From Eggerthellaceae bacterium (GTDB lineage Bacteria; Actinomycetota; Coriobacteriia; Coriobacteriales; Eggerthellaceae): a DNA stretch of 64,000 nucleotides. The notes beneath the pieces are model-generated. The model saw only the letters and a list, made by a program, of their open reading frames with translations. It made no database searches and was not told where the DNA came from. The position numbers and the translations under genes were made by a program. Below, one piece after another: positions 1-7,653 of this stretch (position 1 is its first letter; every line of letters begins with the position of its first letter). The stretch covers positions 62,001 through 126,000 of the forward strand of contig CAJTDS010000002.1 of NCBI GenBank assembly GCA_910575165.1. Direction: 5' to 3'.

Positions 1-140
1 CGGCGCATGTGACGGGCGACGGCGGCGTGTACGGCTGAGCAGGCGGGTCGCGCGGTCGAGCGGGATGCGGGCGGCGCGACCGGATGCGGGCCGGCGCGTT
101 CAGCCGAGGCGGGAAGACGAGCGAGGGCAAGGAGACGTTA

Positions 141-863
141 ATGTACAAGATCATGGTGATCGACGACGAGGAGGAGCTGCGCCAGGCCCTGGAGGAGCTT
201 CTGGTGACCAACGGCTACGCCTACGTGGGGGCGGCCGACGCAGTGAGCGGCATGGAGTTGCTGGCCCGCGAGAAGCCCGACCTGCTGCTGCTTGACGTCA
301 TGCTGCCGGGCATCAACGGCTTCGACCTGTGCTCCCGCATTCGCGAAGAGGGTCGGCGCGTGCCCGTCATCTTCCTCTCGGCGAAGAACGATATCGTGGA
401 CAAGAGCATCGGTTTTCGCGTGGGCGGGGATGATTATGTGACGAAGCCCTTTGATGCCGCCGAGCTGCTGCTGCGCATCGAGGCGAACATCCGTCGCCAC
501 AAGGAGGACCTGGATTTCTCGCGCGTGCACAACCGGAAGGGGTCGGCGCGTATCGGGGAGCTGGAGGTACGCTTCGGGGAGTACGAGGTGCGGCTTCGAG
601 GGCAGGTGGTGCCGCTCACCACCAAAGAGTTCGAGATTCTTGCCTGCTTGGCGGCCCATCCCGGCAAGGTGTTCACCCGCCAGCAGATTCAGGAGCACGT
701 GTGGGGAGAGTCCGACGAGGGGCTCAAGCCCACTAACAACATCACCGTATTCGTGCGCAAGATTCGCGAGAAGATTGAGGAGAACCCTTCCGAGCCGAGG
801 TACTTGCTGACGGTTCAGCGGGTGGGCTACAAGATGGCAGAAGCCGTGGAGCAGCTCTGTTGA
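141..863 (+). CDS. OmpR/PhoB-family response regulator
   Basis: A two-component response regulator of 240 residues that would bind DNA when phosphorylated. The receiver domain (about 1-120) has the acidic pair D8/D9, the phospho-acceptor D52 in LLLLDVMLPG and the conserved K102 in DDYVTKPF. The C-terminal half (about 145-238) is a winged helix with the typical VPLTTKEFEIL and RVGYKM motifs. The ATG at 141 is chosen because AAGGAGA lies at 129-135; the frame is open further upstream but without a better site. No kinase gene is complete in the window; bases 3-38 could hold the last codons of an upstream partner but are too short to judge. It may regulate the oxidoreductase operon that follows; that is inference from position only. 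Confidence 0.93.
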   Translation: MYKIMVIDDEEELRQALEELLVTNGYAYVGAADAVSGMELLAREKPDLLLLDVMLPGINGFDLCSRIREEGRRVPVIFLSAKNDIVDKSIGFRVGGDDYVTKPFDAAELLLRIEANIRRHKEDLDFSRVHNRKGSARIGELEVRFGEYEVRLRGQVVPLTTKEFEILACLAAHPGKVFTRQQIQEHVWGESDEGLKPTNNITVFVRKIREKIEENPSEPRYLLTVQRVGYKMAEAVEQLC

Positions 864-887
864 TACCGGTTTGACCAGGTGATTTAT

Positions 888-916
888 CTGCCGTTAAGAT
901 TTTTTTAACCGGCGGT
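888..916. other. Imperfect inverted repeat downstream of response regulator
   Basis: GCCGTTAA and TTAACCGGC flank a T-rich centre at about 890-914, giving an imperfect stem. It sits 25 nt after the regulator stop codon and about 185 nt before the molybdoenzyme start. It could end transcription or be a protein-binding site; neither is shown. The rest of the gap up to 1099 has no gene. Confidence 0.35.
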
Positions 917-1099
917 TTCCCGAAACGGACCAAAACTAACGGCCGATTTATAGCTTCGTTTCGACCCCAGCCGTAAAGTTGCTCTCAGAAGCCCGGGGAG
1001 AGGGCTTTTCAGCTTGCCGAAGCGAGGGGCCGTCCCCCTCGTACCCCTCGTGGGTGCAGGCGAAGACGAGTGCTCGGCCATTTCGACAGGAGGAGACCT

Positions 1100-3619
1100 A
1101 TGGCTGAACAAACGACGCAGGGGTTCACCCGCAGAAGCTTCATCAAGGGTGCGGCTGCGCTCACCGCTGCCGGTGCGCTGGTGGGCTGCAGCTCCCAGAC
1201 CGACAACCTGAAGGAGATCGACGCCGATCAAGTAGCCGATTCCTCGCAGGGCGATACCCAGGTGAAGGCCGACGCGGTTCCGGTTCCCGAGACCAAGATC
1301 TTCGCCGGCGCCTGCCGCGCTCAGTGCGGCCAGGGCTGCTACCTGAACGTCCACGTGCGTGACGGCCAGGTAGTGCGCACCACGGCTGGCCACTTCGACG
1401 ACGGGCCCGAATTCGACCGCATCTGCCCCAAGGGCCTCACGCAGCCGGCGCGCGTTTACAGCTCCGAACGCCTGCAGTACCCCATGCGCCGCGTGGGCGA
1501 GCGCGGCGAGGGCAAGTTCGAGCGCATCAGCTGGGACGAGGCCATCAAGGAGGTCACGGACAAGTTCAAGGCCTACACCGAGGAGTTCGGGCCGAAGTCC
1601 ATCGCCATGTTCCTGGGCAGCGGCAACACGGCAACCCTTGGCGGCGCGGCGCCGGAAGGCTCGCTCATGAAGCGCCTGCTCGCCGTCATGGGCGGTAGTC
1701 GCGTGTTGCCCGATCGTGACATCGCTACGCCCATGGCCTGGGCTTACATGTTCGGCGCTGGGCCTTATGCGAACCGTTGCTCCGATACCGTCAATGCGAA
1801 GCACCATGTGATCTGGGGCGGCGACATCGCCGTGTCCGACAAACAGCGCGCCCACTTCTTCCTGGAAGCACGCGACAACGGCACCGAGCTGGTGGTCATA
1901 GACATCGCCTTCCGCACCATGCCTTCCAAGGCCGACTGGTTCATTCCCGTGCATCCCGCTACCGATGGCGCCTTGGCGCTGGGGGCCATCCGCTACATCC
2001 TAGAGCAAGGCTGGGAGGCCACCGACTTCCTTCGCGACCATACCGAAGCTCCTTACCTGGTCAAAGAGGACGGCATGTTCCTGCGCATGAGCGACCTTGG
2101 CGTCGAGCCTACCACCACTACCAATGCGCAGGGCCAGGAAGTGACCGTGGACCCGCAGTTGGTGTGGGACGAGGAGACCCAGGCCCCCGCGCTGCCCGCC
2201 GAAGCGGTAAGGCCGGCGCTTGGCAACGTGCCCGAGATCGAGGGCATCAAGGTGCGCACCGAGATGGACATGATTCGCGAGGCCGTGGAGCCGTGGACCC
2301 TGGAGCGCACCACCGAGGTGACCGGCGTGAGCGCCGAGGACATCCAGCATCTGGCCCATCTGTACACTCAGGAAGGCGACGTGCAGACCGGCATGAAGTT
2401 CGGGCTGAACCACTACAACAACGGTATGTACAGCTCCAAGTGCGTCAACGCGCTGCTGTTGGTGGCAGGCCAGATGGGGCGCAGCGGTTCGGGCCTGTTC
2501 ACCGGTGAGCCGAACTTCGGCGAGGGCAACGTTGAAGCCGCCATCACCATGCCCAGCTCCTCCGGCGAGGCGCCGCAAGGTATCGGTGCGATTCTGAACT
2601 GGACCGATTTCTGCAACAATATCGTACTTACGGGCAAGAAGATGGGAGAGGACTTCCCCATCAAGGCGTTCTACGTGTCCTGCACCAACATCGTGTCGAA
2701 CCAGACCGAGCAGAACCGTACCATCGAGATGCTGAAGGCGCTGGACTTCTTCGTGGTCCAGGACATGACCATGAACGACACGGCCCTTTACGCCGACATC
2801 CTGCTGCCGGCATGTCATTGGTTCGAGAACGCCGACCTGCGCGTCCGCTACTACACCAACCCGTACCTGCTGTGGAACGAGAAGGCTGTTGAGCCGCTGT
2901 ACGAGAGCAAGCCCGACGCCGAGATCTATCGCATGATCGCCGACGCCATGGGCTACGGCGACTTCTTCGACTTCACCGACGACGAGTATCTCAATGTGCT
3001 GCTCACCACTCCTTACGGCGTGGAGAACGGCATCACCATCGACAAGATTCGCGAGAAGAACTACCTGAAGTGCTCCAACGATCCCACCATTGCCTTCGAG
3101 GGCGGCATCTTCGGTACGGCGTCCGGACGCGCCATGTTCTATCGCGAAACGGCAGCGCCGGACTACAACATGGGCCAGGAAGTAGACATCGAGAAGGAGA
3201 AGTTCGCCTGCTATTGGGAGCCGGCGAAGGAGGCCGACCTGTCGAATCCCTTGCGCGAGCAGTTCCCCTTCACCATTTGCTGCGAGCACATGCGCACCCG
3301 CGCCCACACCCAGTGGTACGACGTGGACTACCTGAAGGAGTTCGAGCGCCAGCCCGTTTGCCGCATCAACCCGGAGGATGCCGCCGAGTACGGCATCAAG
3401 GAAGGCGACACCATCCGCCTGTACAACGACCGCGGCTCGGTTACGTTGCTCGCCACCATCAACCCTGGCCAGCAGCGCCGTGCGCTCCATTGCCCGCGCA
3501 GCTTCCTTACCCGCGAGCACATCGACGGCGACCTTGCCCGCACCACGTTCAATGAATACAACCAGGCATGCAGGAACCAGTCGTACTTCGACTGCGCTGT
3601 GGCCATCGAGAAGCTCTAA
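1100..3619 (+). CDS. Tat-exported molybdopterin oxidoreductase, catalytic subunit (DMSO reductase family)
   Basis: An 839-residue catalytic subunit of an anaerobic respiratory reductase or dehydrogenase. The N-terminus has a twin-arginine signal (TRRSFIKG, R11-R12) followed by a hydrophobic stretch ending in VGCSS, so it is exported folded and could be lipid-anchored at that Cys. Cysteines C72, C76, C80 and C109 (CRAQCGQGC...ICPKG) bind a [4Fe-4S] cluster; the rest matches the molybdopterin-binding and C-terminal molydopterin dinucleotide-binding domains. The start at 1100 follows an AGGAGG-type site at about 1089. It lies 14 nt before the Fe-S subunit gene, so the two are co-transcribed. The substrate cannot be read from sequence: DMSO/TMAO, polysulfide, tetrathionate or aromatic hydroxyl substrates are all possible in this superfamily. 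Confidence 0.93.
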   Translation: MAEQTTQGFTRRSFIKGAAALTAAGALVGCSSQTDNLKEIDADQVADSSQGDTQVKADAVPVPETKIFAGACRAQCGQGCYLNVHVRDGQVVRTTAGHFDDGPEFDRICPKGLTQPARVYSSERLQYPMRRVGERGEGKFERISWDEAIKEVTDKFKAYTEEFGPKSIAMFLGSGNTATLGGAAPEGSLMKRLLAVMGGSRVLPDRDIATPMAWAYMFGAGPYANRCSDTVNAKHHVIWGGDIAVSDKQRAHFFLEARDNGTELVVIDIAFRTMPSKADWFIPVHPATDGALALGAIRYILEQGWEATDFLRDHTEAPYLVKEDGMFLRMSDLGVEPTTTTNAQGQEVTVDPQLVWDEETQAPALPAEAVRPALGNVPEIEGIKVRTEMDMIREAVEPWTLERTTEVTGVSAEDIQHLAHLYTQEGDVQTGMKFGLNHYNNGMYSSKCVNALLLVAGQMGRSGSGLFTGEPNFGEGNVEAAITMPSSSGEAPQGIGAILNWTDFCNNIVLTGKKMGEDFPIKAFYVSCTNIVSNQTEQNRTIEMLKALDFFVVQDMTMNDTALYADILLPACHWFENADLRVRYYTNPYLLWNEKAVEPLYESKPDAEIYRMIADAMGYGDFFDFTDDEYLNVLLTTPYGVENGITIDKIREKNYLKCSNDPTIAFEGGIFGTASGRAMFYRETAAPDYNMGQEVDIEKEKFACYWEPAKEADLSNPLREQFPFTICCEHMRTRAHTQWYDVDYLKEFERQPVCRINPEDAAEYGIKEGDTIRLYNDRGSVTLLATINPGQQRRALHCPRSFLTREHIDGDLARTTFNEYNQACRNQSYFDCAVAIEKL

Positions 3620-3633
3620 GGAGGCTGAGATAG

Positions 3634-4299
3634 ATGACTCGTTACGGAATGGCCATCGATCTGCGCCGTTGCATTGGATGCCAGGCCTGTGCTGCTGCCT
3701 GCAAGGTTGCGAACAACAATCCCAAGGACGTCGCCTACAACATCGTGTACACCAAGCCCGATCGCGATTGGGAGGGCTCCTTCGGCACCGCGGTGGTGAA
3801 GGGGGCCCTTGCCAACGACAACGCCGGCGGCACCTTCCCCAACTGCACTATGGTGTTTCTGCCCGTGCAGTGCCAGCACTGCGAGAACCCGGCCTGCGAG
3901 GCGGCTTGCCCTACCGGCGCTACGTCGAAGGACCCCGAGACGGGCATCGTGTCGGTGGACAGCGAGCTGTGCATCGGCTGCGAGTCCTGCATCAAGGCGT
4001 GCCCCTACGAAAACGTGCGCACGCTGGTGAAGTCGCCGGAGTACTACCTTGACGTGGTGGTGGGCGAGCACGACGCGCCGCCCCATGTGGCCGGCACCGT
4101 GGAGAAGTGCACGTTCTGCAAGAACCTGATCGACCGCGGCGAGGTGCCCGCCTGCATGCAGCTGTGCCCGGGTCGCGCCCGCTACTGGGGCGACTTGGAC
4201 GATCCGAACTCGGACGTGTCCAAGGCCATCCAGGGCCGCGACACGGTGTTTCTGATGGAGAGCGCCGGCACGCAGCCGAACGTGTACTACCTGCAGTAG
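3634..4299 (+). CDS. Four-cluster Fe-S electron-transfer subunit (DmsB/NrfC-like)
   Basis: A 221-residue ferredoxin-like subunit that passes electrons between the molybdoenzyme and its redox partner. Four cysteine groups are visible: CIGCQACAAAC (C13-C23), CQHCENPACEAAC, CIGCESCIKAC, and CTFC...CMQLC, the usual set for four [4Fe-4S] clusters. There is no Tat signal, as expected if it is exported as a complex with the catalytic subunit. AAGGAGG at 3618-3624 precedes the ATG. The usual next gene, a DmsC/NrfD membrane anchor, is absent; the next gene is a chaperone. Confidence 0.94.
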   Translation: MTRYGMAIDLRRCIGCQACAAACKVANNNPKDVAYNIVYTKPDRDWEGSFGTAVVKGALANDNAGGTFPNCTMVFLPVQCQHCENPACEAACPTGATSKDPETGIVSVDSELCIGCESCIKACPYENVRTLVKSPEYYLDVVVGEHDAPPHVAGTVEKCTFCKNLIDRGEVPACMQLCPGRARYWGDLDDPNSDVSKAIQGRDTVFLMESAGTQPNVYYLQ

Positions 4300-4311
4300 A
4301 TTGCGATGTGC

Positions 4312-4343
4312 GGGGTGGTGCCCTTTGTCGGCGCCACCCCTTT
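4312..4343 (+). terminator. Stem-loop between Fe-S subunit and chaperone genes
   Basis: GGGGTGGTGCC (4312-4322) pairs with GGCGCCACCCC (4330-4340) around a 7-nt loop, with one G-T pair, followed by only TTT. The strong stem with a weak T tract suggests partial termination or mRNA processing that would lower chaperone expression relative to the enzyme. Confidence 0.5.
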
Positions 4344-4358
4344 GCGTTGGAGGGGGAG

Positions 4359-5036
4359 ATGAGGATGGAGTTGGAGTCGGTACGCAGGGCCATTGGCGTG
4401 GCCGATGCTTGCGAGTTGCTGAACTGCGCGTTCGCCTTTCCCGATGCGGCGTTCGCGGAAGGGGTCGCAAGCGGCGCCGTGGCAAGCGACGTGCGCAGCT
4501 GCCTGGCTGACGCCGGCGTGCCCGAGGGCGATGCAGCGGTTGCGGCTGCAGCCCTTGCGCCTTGGGAGGGCGCCGACGGTGCCGGGCTTCTGGCTGCCAT
4601 GCGGCGCACCTATTCGTTGCTGTACCTGGCCCCCGGCGGCCATACGCCCATCTTCCCCTACGAGAGCGCGTTCCTGCACGTGCAGCGCGGGCTTTCCAAG
4701 GCCCCGGCGCTGTTCCGATCCCGCGTGACGCTGGACGTCGAGCGCCAGATGCGCGAGGCGGGCGTGCGGGCGAAGGACGACCGCGTCGAGCCTTGCGACA
4801 GCGTGTTCGAGGAGTTCGAGTTCCTATCCTACCTGTACGCGCACCAGGCTGAGGCTCTGCGCTGTGGTGACGACGGGGAAGCGGCCGTTTGGGGCGAGCG
4901 GGCCCGGCGTTTCGTCCAAGAGCATGCCGGTGCCTGGATACCCGCTTTCATGGAGCGCACCATCGAGCTGGCGCCCGATTCCCCCTACGCCGGCTTGGCC
5001 CAGGCGGCTTTGGCCCTGTTGCGGCAGCTTCCCTAG
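4359..5036 (+). CDS. TorD/DmsD-family molybdoenzyme maturation chaperone
   Basis: A 225-residue, mostly helical cytoplasmic protein of the TorD family, which holds the catalytic subunit and its Tat signal until the cofactor is inserted. Typical family features are LLYLAPGGHTPIFPYES near the middle and the EEFEFLSYLYAHQAEAL helix, followed by the H-x-W-I/P-x-F segment (HAGAWIPAFMERTIE). The ATG at 4359 has GGAGG 5 nt upstream; a second in-frame ATG at 4365 is possible. Its place directly after the two enzyme subunits supports a dedicated chaperone role. Confidence 0.88.
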   Translation: MRMELESVRRAIGVADACELLNCAFAFPDAAFAEGVASGAVASDVRSCLADAGVPEGDAAVAAAALAPWEGADGAGLLAAMRRTYSLLYLAPGGHTPIFPYESAFLHVQRGLSKAPALFRSRVTLDVERQMREAGVRAKDDRVEPCDSVFEEFEFLSYLYAHQAEALRCGDDGEAAVWGERARRFVQEHAGAWIPAFMERTIELAPDSPYAGLAQAALALLRQLP

Positions 5037-5064
5037 GGCGCACGGGACTGCATAGAGGGCTGGC

Positions 5065-5240
5065 GACGCCCTGCCCACCCCCCTTCGCCCCTTTTGCCGC
5101 CCGGCGCCCACCCCCCTTCGCCCCTTTCGTCATCCGGCGCTCCCCTTTGCCCCCTTTGCCCCCTTCGCTCCTCTCGCCTCCTTCGCCGTCGCCCGCCTCT
5201 TCGTCCTCCTTCGCCCCTTTTGCCGCCCGGCGCCCACCGT
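5065..5240. repeat. Pyrimidine-rich low-complexity tract
   Basis: The top strand is almost entirely C and T with recurring units such as CCCCCTTCGCCCCTTT and TTTTGCCGCCCGGCGCCCACC (the last seen near 5095 and 5220). ORFs crossing it have repetitive Pro/Ser/Arg composition and no start signal, so it is taken as noncoding. Confidence 0.7.
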
Positions 5241-5250
5241 CGCCGAAGTG

Positions 5251-5360
5251 CCCATATCCGTTCATTTTGTCCGGCGGTTTTCGAGCTTTTGATCTGCTGT
5301 AACTCAGAAATGCCCAGTTCATAGCGTTGAATTTTGCTGGACAAAATGAACGGATATGGG
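5251..5360. repeat. Perfect 22-bp inverted repeat with 66-nt spacer
   Basis: The arm at 5251-5272 (starting CCCATATCCGTTCATTTTGT) is the exact reverse complement of 5339-5360. The spacer contains no ORF. It is AT-richer than its surroundings. It could fold as a long hairpin, or be the ends of a very small mobile element; no gene or target duplication is seen. Confidence 0.8.
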
Positions 5361-5501
5361 TAGTTTTTCAAAGCGTGCGCATTGGCGAGCGCGGATTGAC
5401 GCGACCCTTTGCCACCTTCGCAGCTCTGACGTTGTCGCGGCAGCTGCCTTAGCCGCCGCAGCGCTGACCGAAATTCGCGTCGTGCGTCGGCGCGCTTCGA
5501 C

Positions 5502-5637
5502 TTTTGGCTGGTTTTTCCGCTTTTGCATCGGCGATGGCTGAAAAACTCGGTTTTACATGGCTGGATGGCTAATTTTTCCGGATTTGCATGGTCGGGCGGC
5601 ACTTTCCTTGTGCAAAGCCGGATTTTTCAGCCAGAAA
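5502..5637 (+). repeat. 136-bp intergenic repeat, copy 1
   Basis: This stretch aligns without gaps to the reverse complement of 22536-22671. Inside it, a degenerate unit of about 30 bp (GGCT, then a T-rich run, CCG, then TTTGCAT) recurs from 5506, 5536 and 5567, with an inverted variant near 5598-5632. One frame is open in both copies and starts TTG-CAT-CGG (peptide MHRRWLK...), but no ribosome-binding site is visible. Confidence 0.85.
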
Positions 5638-5801
5638 GGGGCTGCGGGGCTGGCCGGCGGCGCGGGCGGCTAGCGGCGGCGGGGCAGGCCAGCGACGCGG
5701 GAGCCGGCGGCAGCAGGTCTTGCCCGGCGATGCGGCCGGCTAGCGGCGGCGGGGCTGGCCGGCGTTGAAGGGCAGCAGATCTTGCCCGGCGATGCGGGCG
5801 A
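5638..5801. other. GC-rich intergenic stretch
   Basis: Contains GGCTAGCGGCGGCGGGGC-type direct repeats (near 5668 and 5740) and nothing that looks like a gene. The LuxR gene ends at 5802 on the other strand. Confidence 0.5.
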
Positions 5802-7400
5802 TTAGCGGCGACGTGTCGCTTCTACGAGGTCGATGGCCTCCTGCTTGCCGTGAATTCCCAGCTTGGCGTAGACGTTTCGCACGTGCATCTTCACAGTGTT
5901 GCGCGACAGCACGAATTTCTCCTCCATGAAGGCCAGGTCGCGGCCTTGGGCAAGCTGTTCGAGCACCTCCGTCTCTCGCGGGGTGAGTCCGAAGCGGTCG
6001 GCTAGGGCGCGGCATGGGTCTGCCCAGTAGCGCTCCTCGTCGACGGGGGTTGCGCCTGCGCTCGCGGCATCGCCGTCGCGGTGCGCGCCGTCTGGGGCGG
6101 GCGCCCCTGCAGCCGAAAGCATCCTTGCGGCGGCTTCTTCGCCGCTTGCGCCACCGGGGCTCGAAGCGGCCCTTTCCGTAGCCGGGTCCGCTGGCGAGAA
6201 AAGTGGGAAGTCCCTGGCGACGACCAGCAGCAGCACGACGTAGACGAACACGAGCGCCAGCGACGTCGCCTGCGACGCTTCGGGCAGCTGCGCGCCGGCG
6301 TTGGCAGCCAAGGCGGCCGCTACGGCACCCGCGAAGTGGCCGAACACCGTTGCCAGCCGCGCCCCGGCGGCAGCGCGAACCATCCTGAGCCGCGTACGCA
6401 CGAGAGATACCGAGATGACCCAGATGAGAATCTCGAACAGGATGGTACCGCAGTCGGCTAGCACGGAGCTGGCCCGCGGCGCGGCAAGGTCGATCAAAGG
6501 CTCCAGCAGGAAGGCGCCGGAAACGCAGATGATTGCGGCGGCGAACAGGGAGCGGGTGTCGGCATTCGGGAGGCACCAGGCGCCGGCGGCGATGGCGACG
6601 AACACCGTGACGGCGGCGATGGCTCCTACCGAATTGCCCGGCGAAGCTCCCGTGCGAAGGTAGCCCAGCATCAGGGCCGTGGCGGCGATGCAGGCCAGGG
6701 CTTTGACGAGGGATTTGCGGCTCCAGCCGGGCTGCGCCGCCGCGTGCCTGTCGTCCAGCGGGTTGGGCGCCGAGCCGTGGCGGCGGGCCAGCGCCGAGGT
6801 GGCGCAGCAGCCGCCTATCTGGCAGAGCGCGCCGAAGATCAGCGCGGCCTCTCCACCGAGGGATGTCAGCTCGAAAGCGAGCCTGAGCAGGCATTCGGCC
6901 AGAAACGCAAGGGTCATGGCCAGGCCGGCGGCCTTCGATGCGCGAGCAGGTGCCATAGAGGCGAACAGCAGCAGCACGGCGGCGCTCAGGGGCGGCCCGA
7001 CGCTCTTCACCAGGAAGATGAGGGCCAGCAGCGCGCCGTCGTCTCGCGGGGCGGCCGTCGTCAGGGCGATAGACCCTGCGACCAGCCCGATGCAGCCCAA
7101 GGCTATGCCCCGGCGCAGGATGGCGCTCGAAAGGCCGTATACGGCTGCCCGCCGCCGTTCGCGTCGACGTGCCGCCAGGCAAAGCAGCAGGAAGAACAGC
7201 AGGTAGGCAGCTAGGGATGTTCCGCGTATGGAAAGGTAGTCGCCCGGGGGAGACGCGAGGCAGAGCACGGCGTAGTCGCACGTCCAGGCGCCTGTGAACA
7301 TGAGGATGAGGCAACACGACGAGGCGAGGACGGCCGGCGGGGCGACAAGCGGGCTCGGCCCGCCGGGCGCCGCGATCCGCTTCGAGGCGGTATCGGCCAC
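5802..7400 (-). CDS. Membrane-embedded LuxR-family transcriptional regulator
   Basis: A 532-residue regulator with about ten to twelve hydrophobic segments in residues 20-420 and a C-terminal LuxR-type helix-turn-helix (about 468-528: LTPRETEVLEQLAQG, LSRNTVKMHVRNVYAKL). Such TM-LuxR proteins are abundant in Eggerthellaceae and are often next to the reductase or transporter they control. The start codon is GTG at 7400, supported by GGGAGGAAACC immediately upstream. It is divergent from the FAD reductase at 7654, with a 253-bp shared promoter region, which makes that gene the likely target. The signal it senses is unknown. Confidence 0.92.
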   Translation of the reverse strand: MADTASKRIAAPGGPSPLVAPPAVLASSCCLILMFTGAWTCDYAVLCLASPPGDYLSIRGTSLAAYLLFFLLLCLAARRRERRRAAVYGLSSAILRRGIALGCIGLVAGSIALTTAAPRDDGALLALIFLVKSVGPPLSAAVLLLFASMAPARASKAAGLAMTLAFLAECLLRLAFELTSLGGEAALIFGALCQIGGCCATSALARRHGSAPNPLDDRHAAAQPGWSRKSLVKALACIAATALMLGYLRTGASPGNSVGAIAAVTVFVAIAAGAWCLPNADTRSLFAAAIICVSGAFLLEPLIDLAAPRASSVLADCGTILFEILIWVISVSLVRTRLRMVRAAAGARLATVFGHFAGAVAAALAANAGAQLPEASQATSLALVFVYVVLLLVVARDFPLFSPADPATERAASSPGGASGEEAAARMLSAAGAPAPDGAHRDGDAASAGATPVDEERYWADPCRALADRFGLTPRETEVLEQLAQGRDLAFMEEKFVLSRNTVKMHVRNVYAKLGIHGKQEAIDLVEATRRR

Positions 7401-7653
7401 GGTTTCCTCCCTTCAGCCGCGCCGTTTCATGACGAATGCCCAGTATAACCCATCGCCCATCCCGTCACACCCCTTTTGGGCGTAATGGGCGTCGCGGGAG
7501 AAAACACCCATGGGGGGCGTAGGTGATGCGCGCACGCAGCGATATGGTGCGCTTAGCTTGAACGTCATCCAAAGCGGATCGGGCAAGCGGCGAGCCAGGG
7601 ATCTGAATGCGGCGCGGAGGGCGCCGGTGGCGACTACAAGGAGGATGCCGACC

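Noticed and set aside
3-38. Last codons of an upstream gene at the left edge
   Set aside because: Eleven codons ending in TGA are too few to recognise; only mentioned as a possibility in the response regulator entry.
989-1008. Terminator or attenuator before the molybdoenzyme (AGCCC/GGGCT then TTTT)
   Set aside because: Only a 5-bp stem with a short T tract; too weak to call.
5251-5360. Insertion sequence ends
   Set aside because: The 66-nt spacer has no ORF and no target duplication was found, so no IS call is made.
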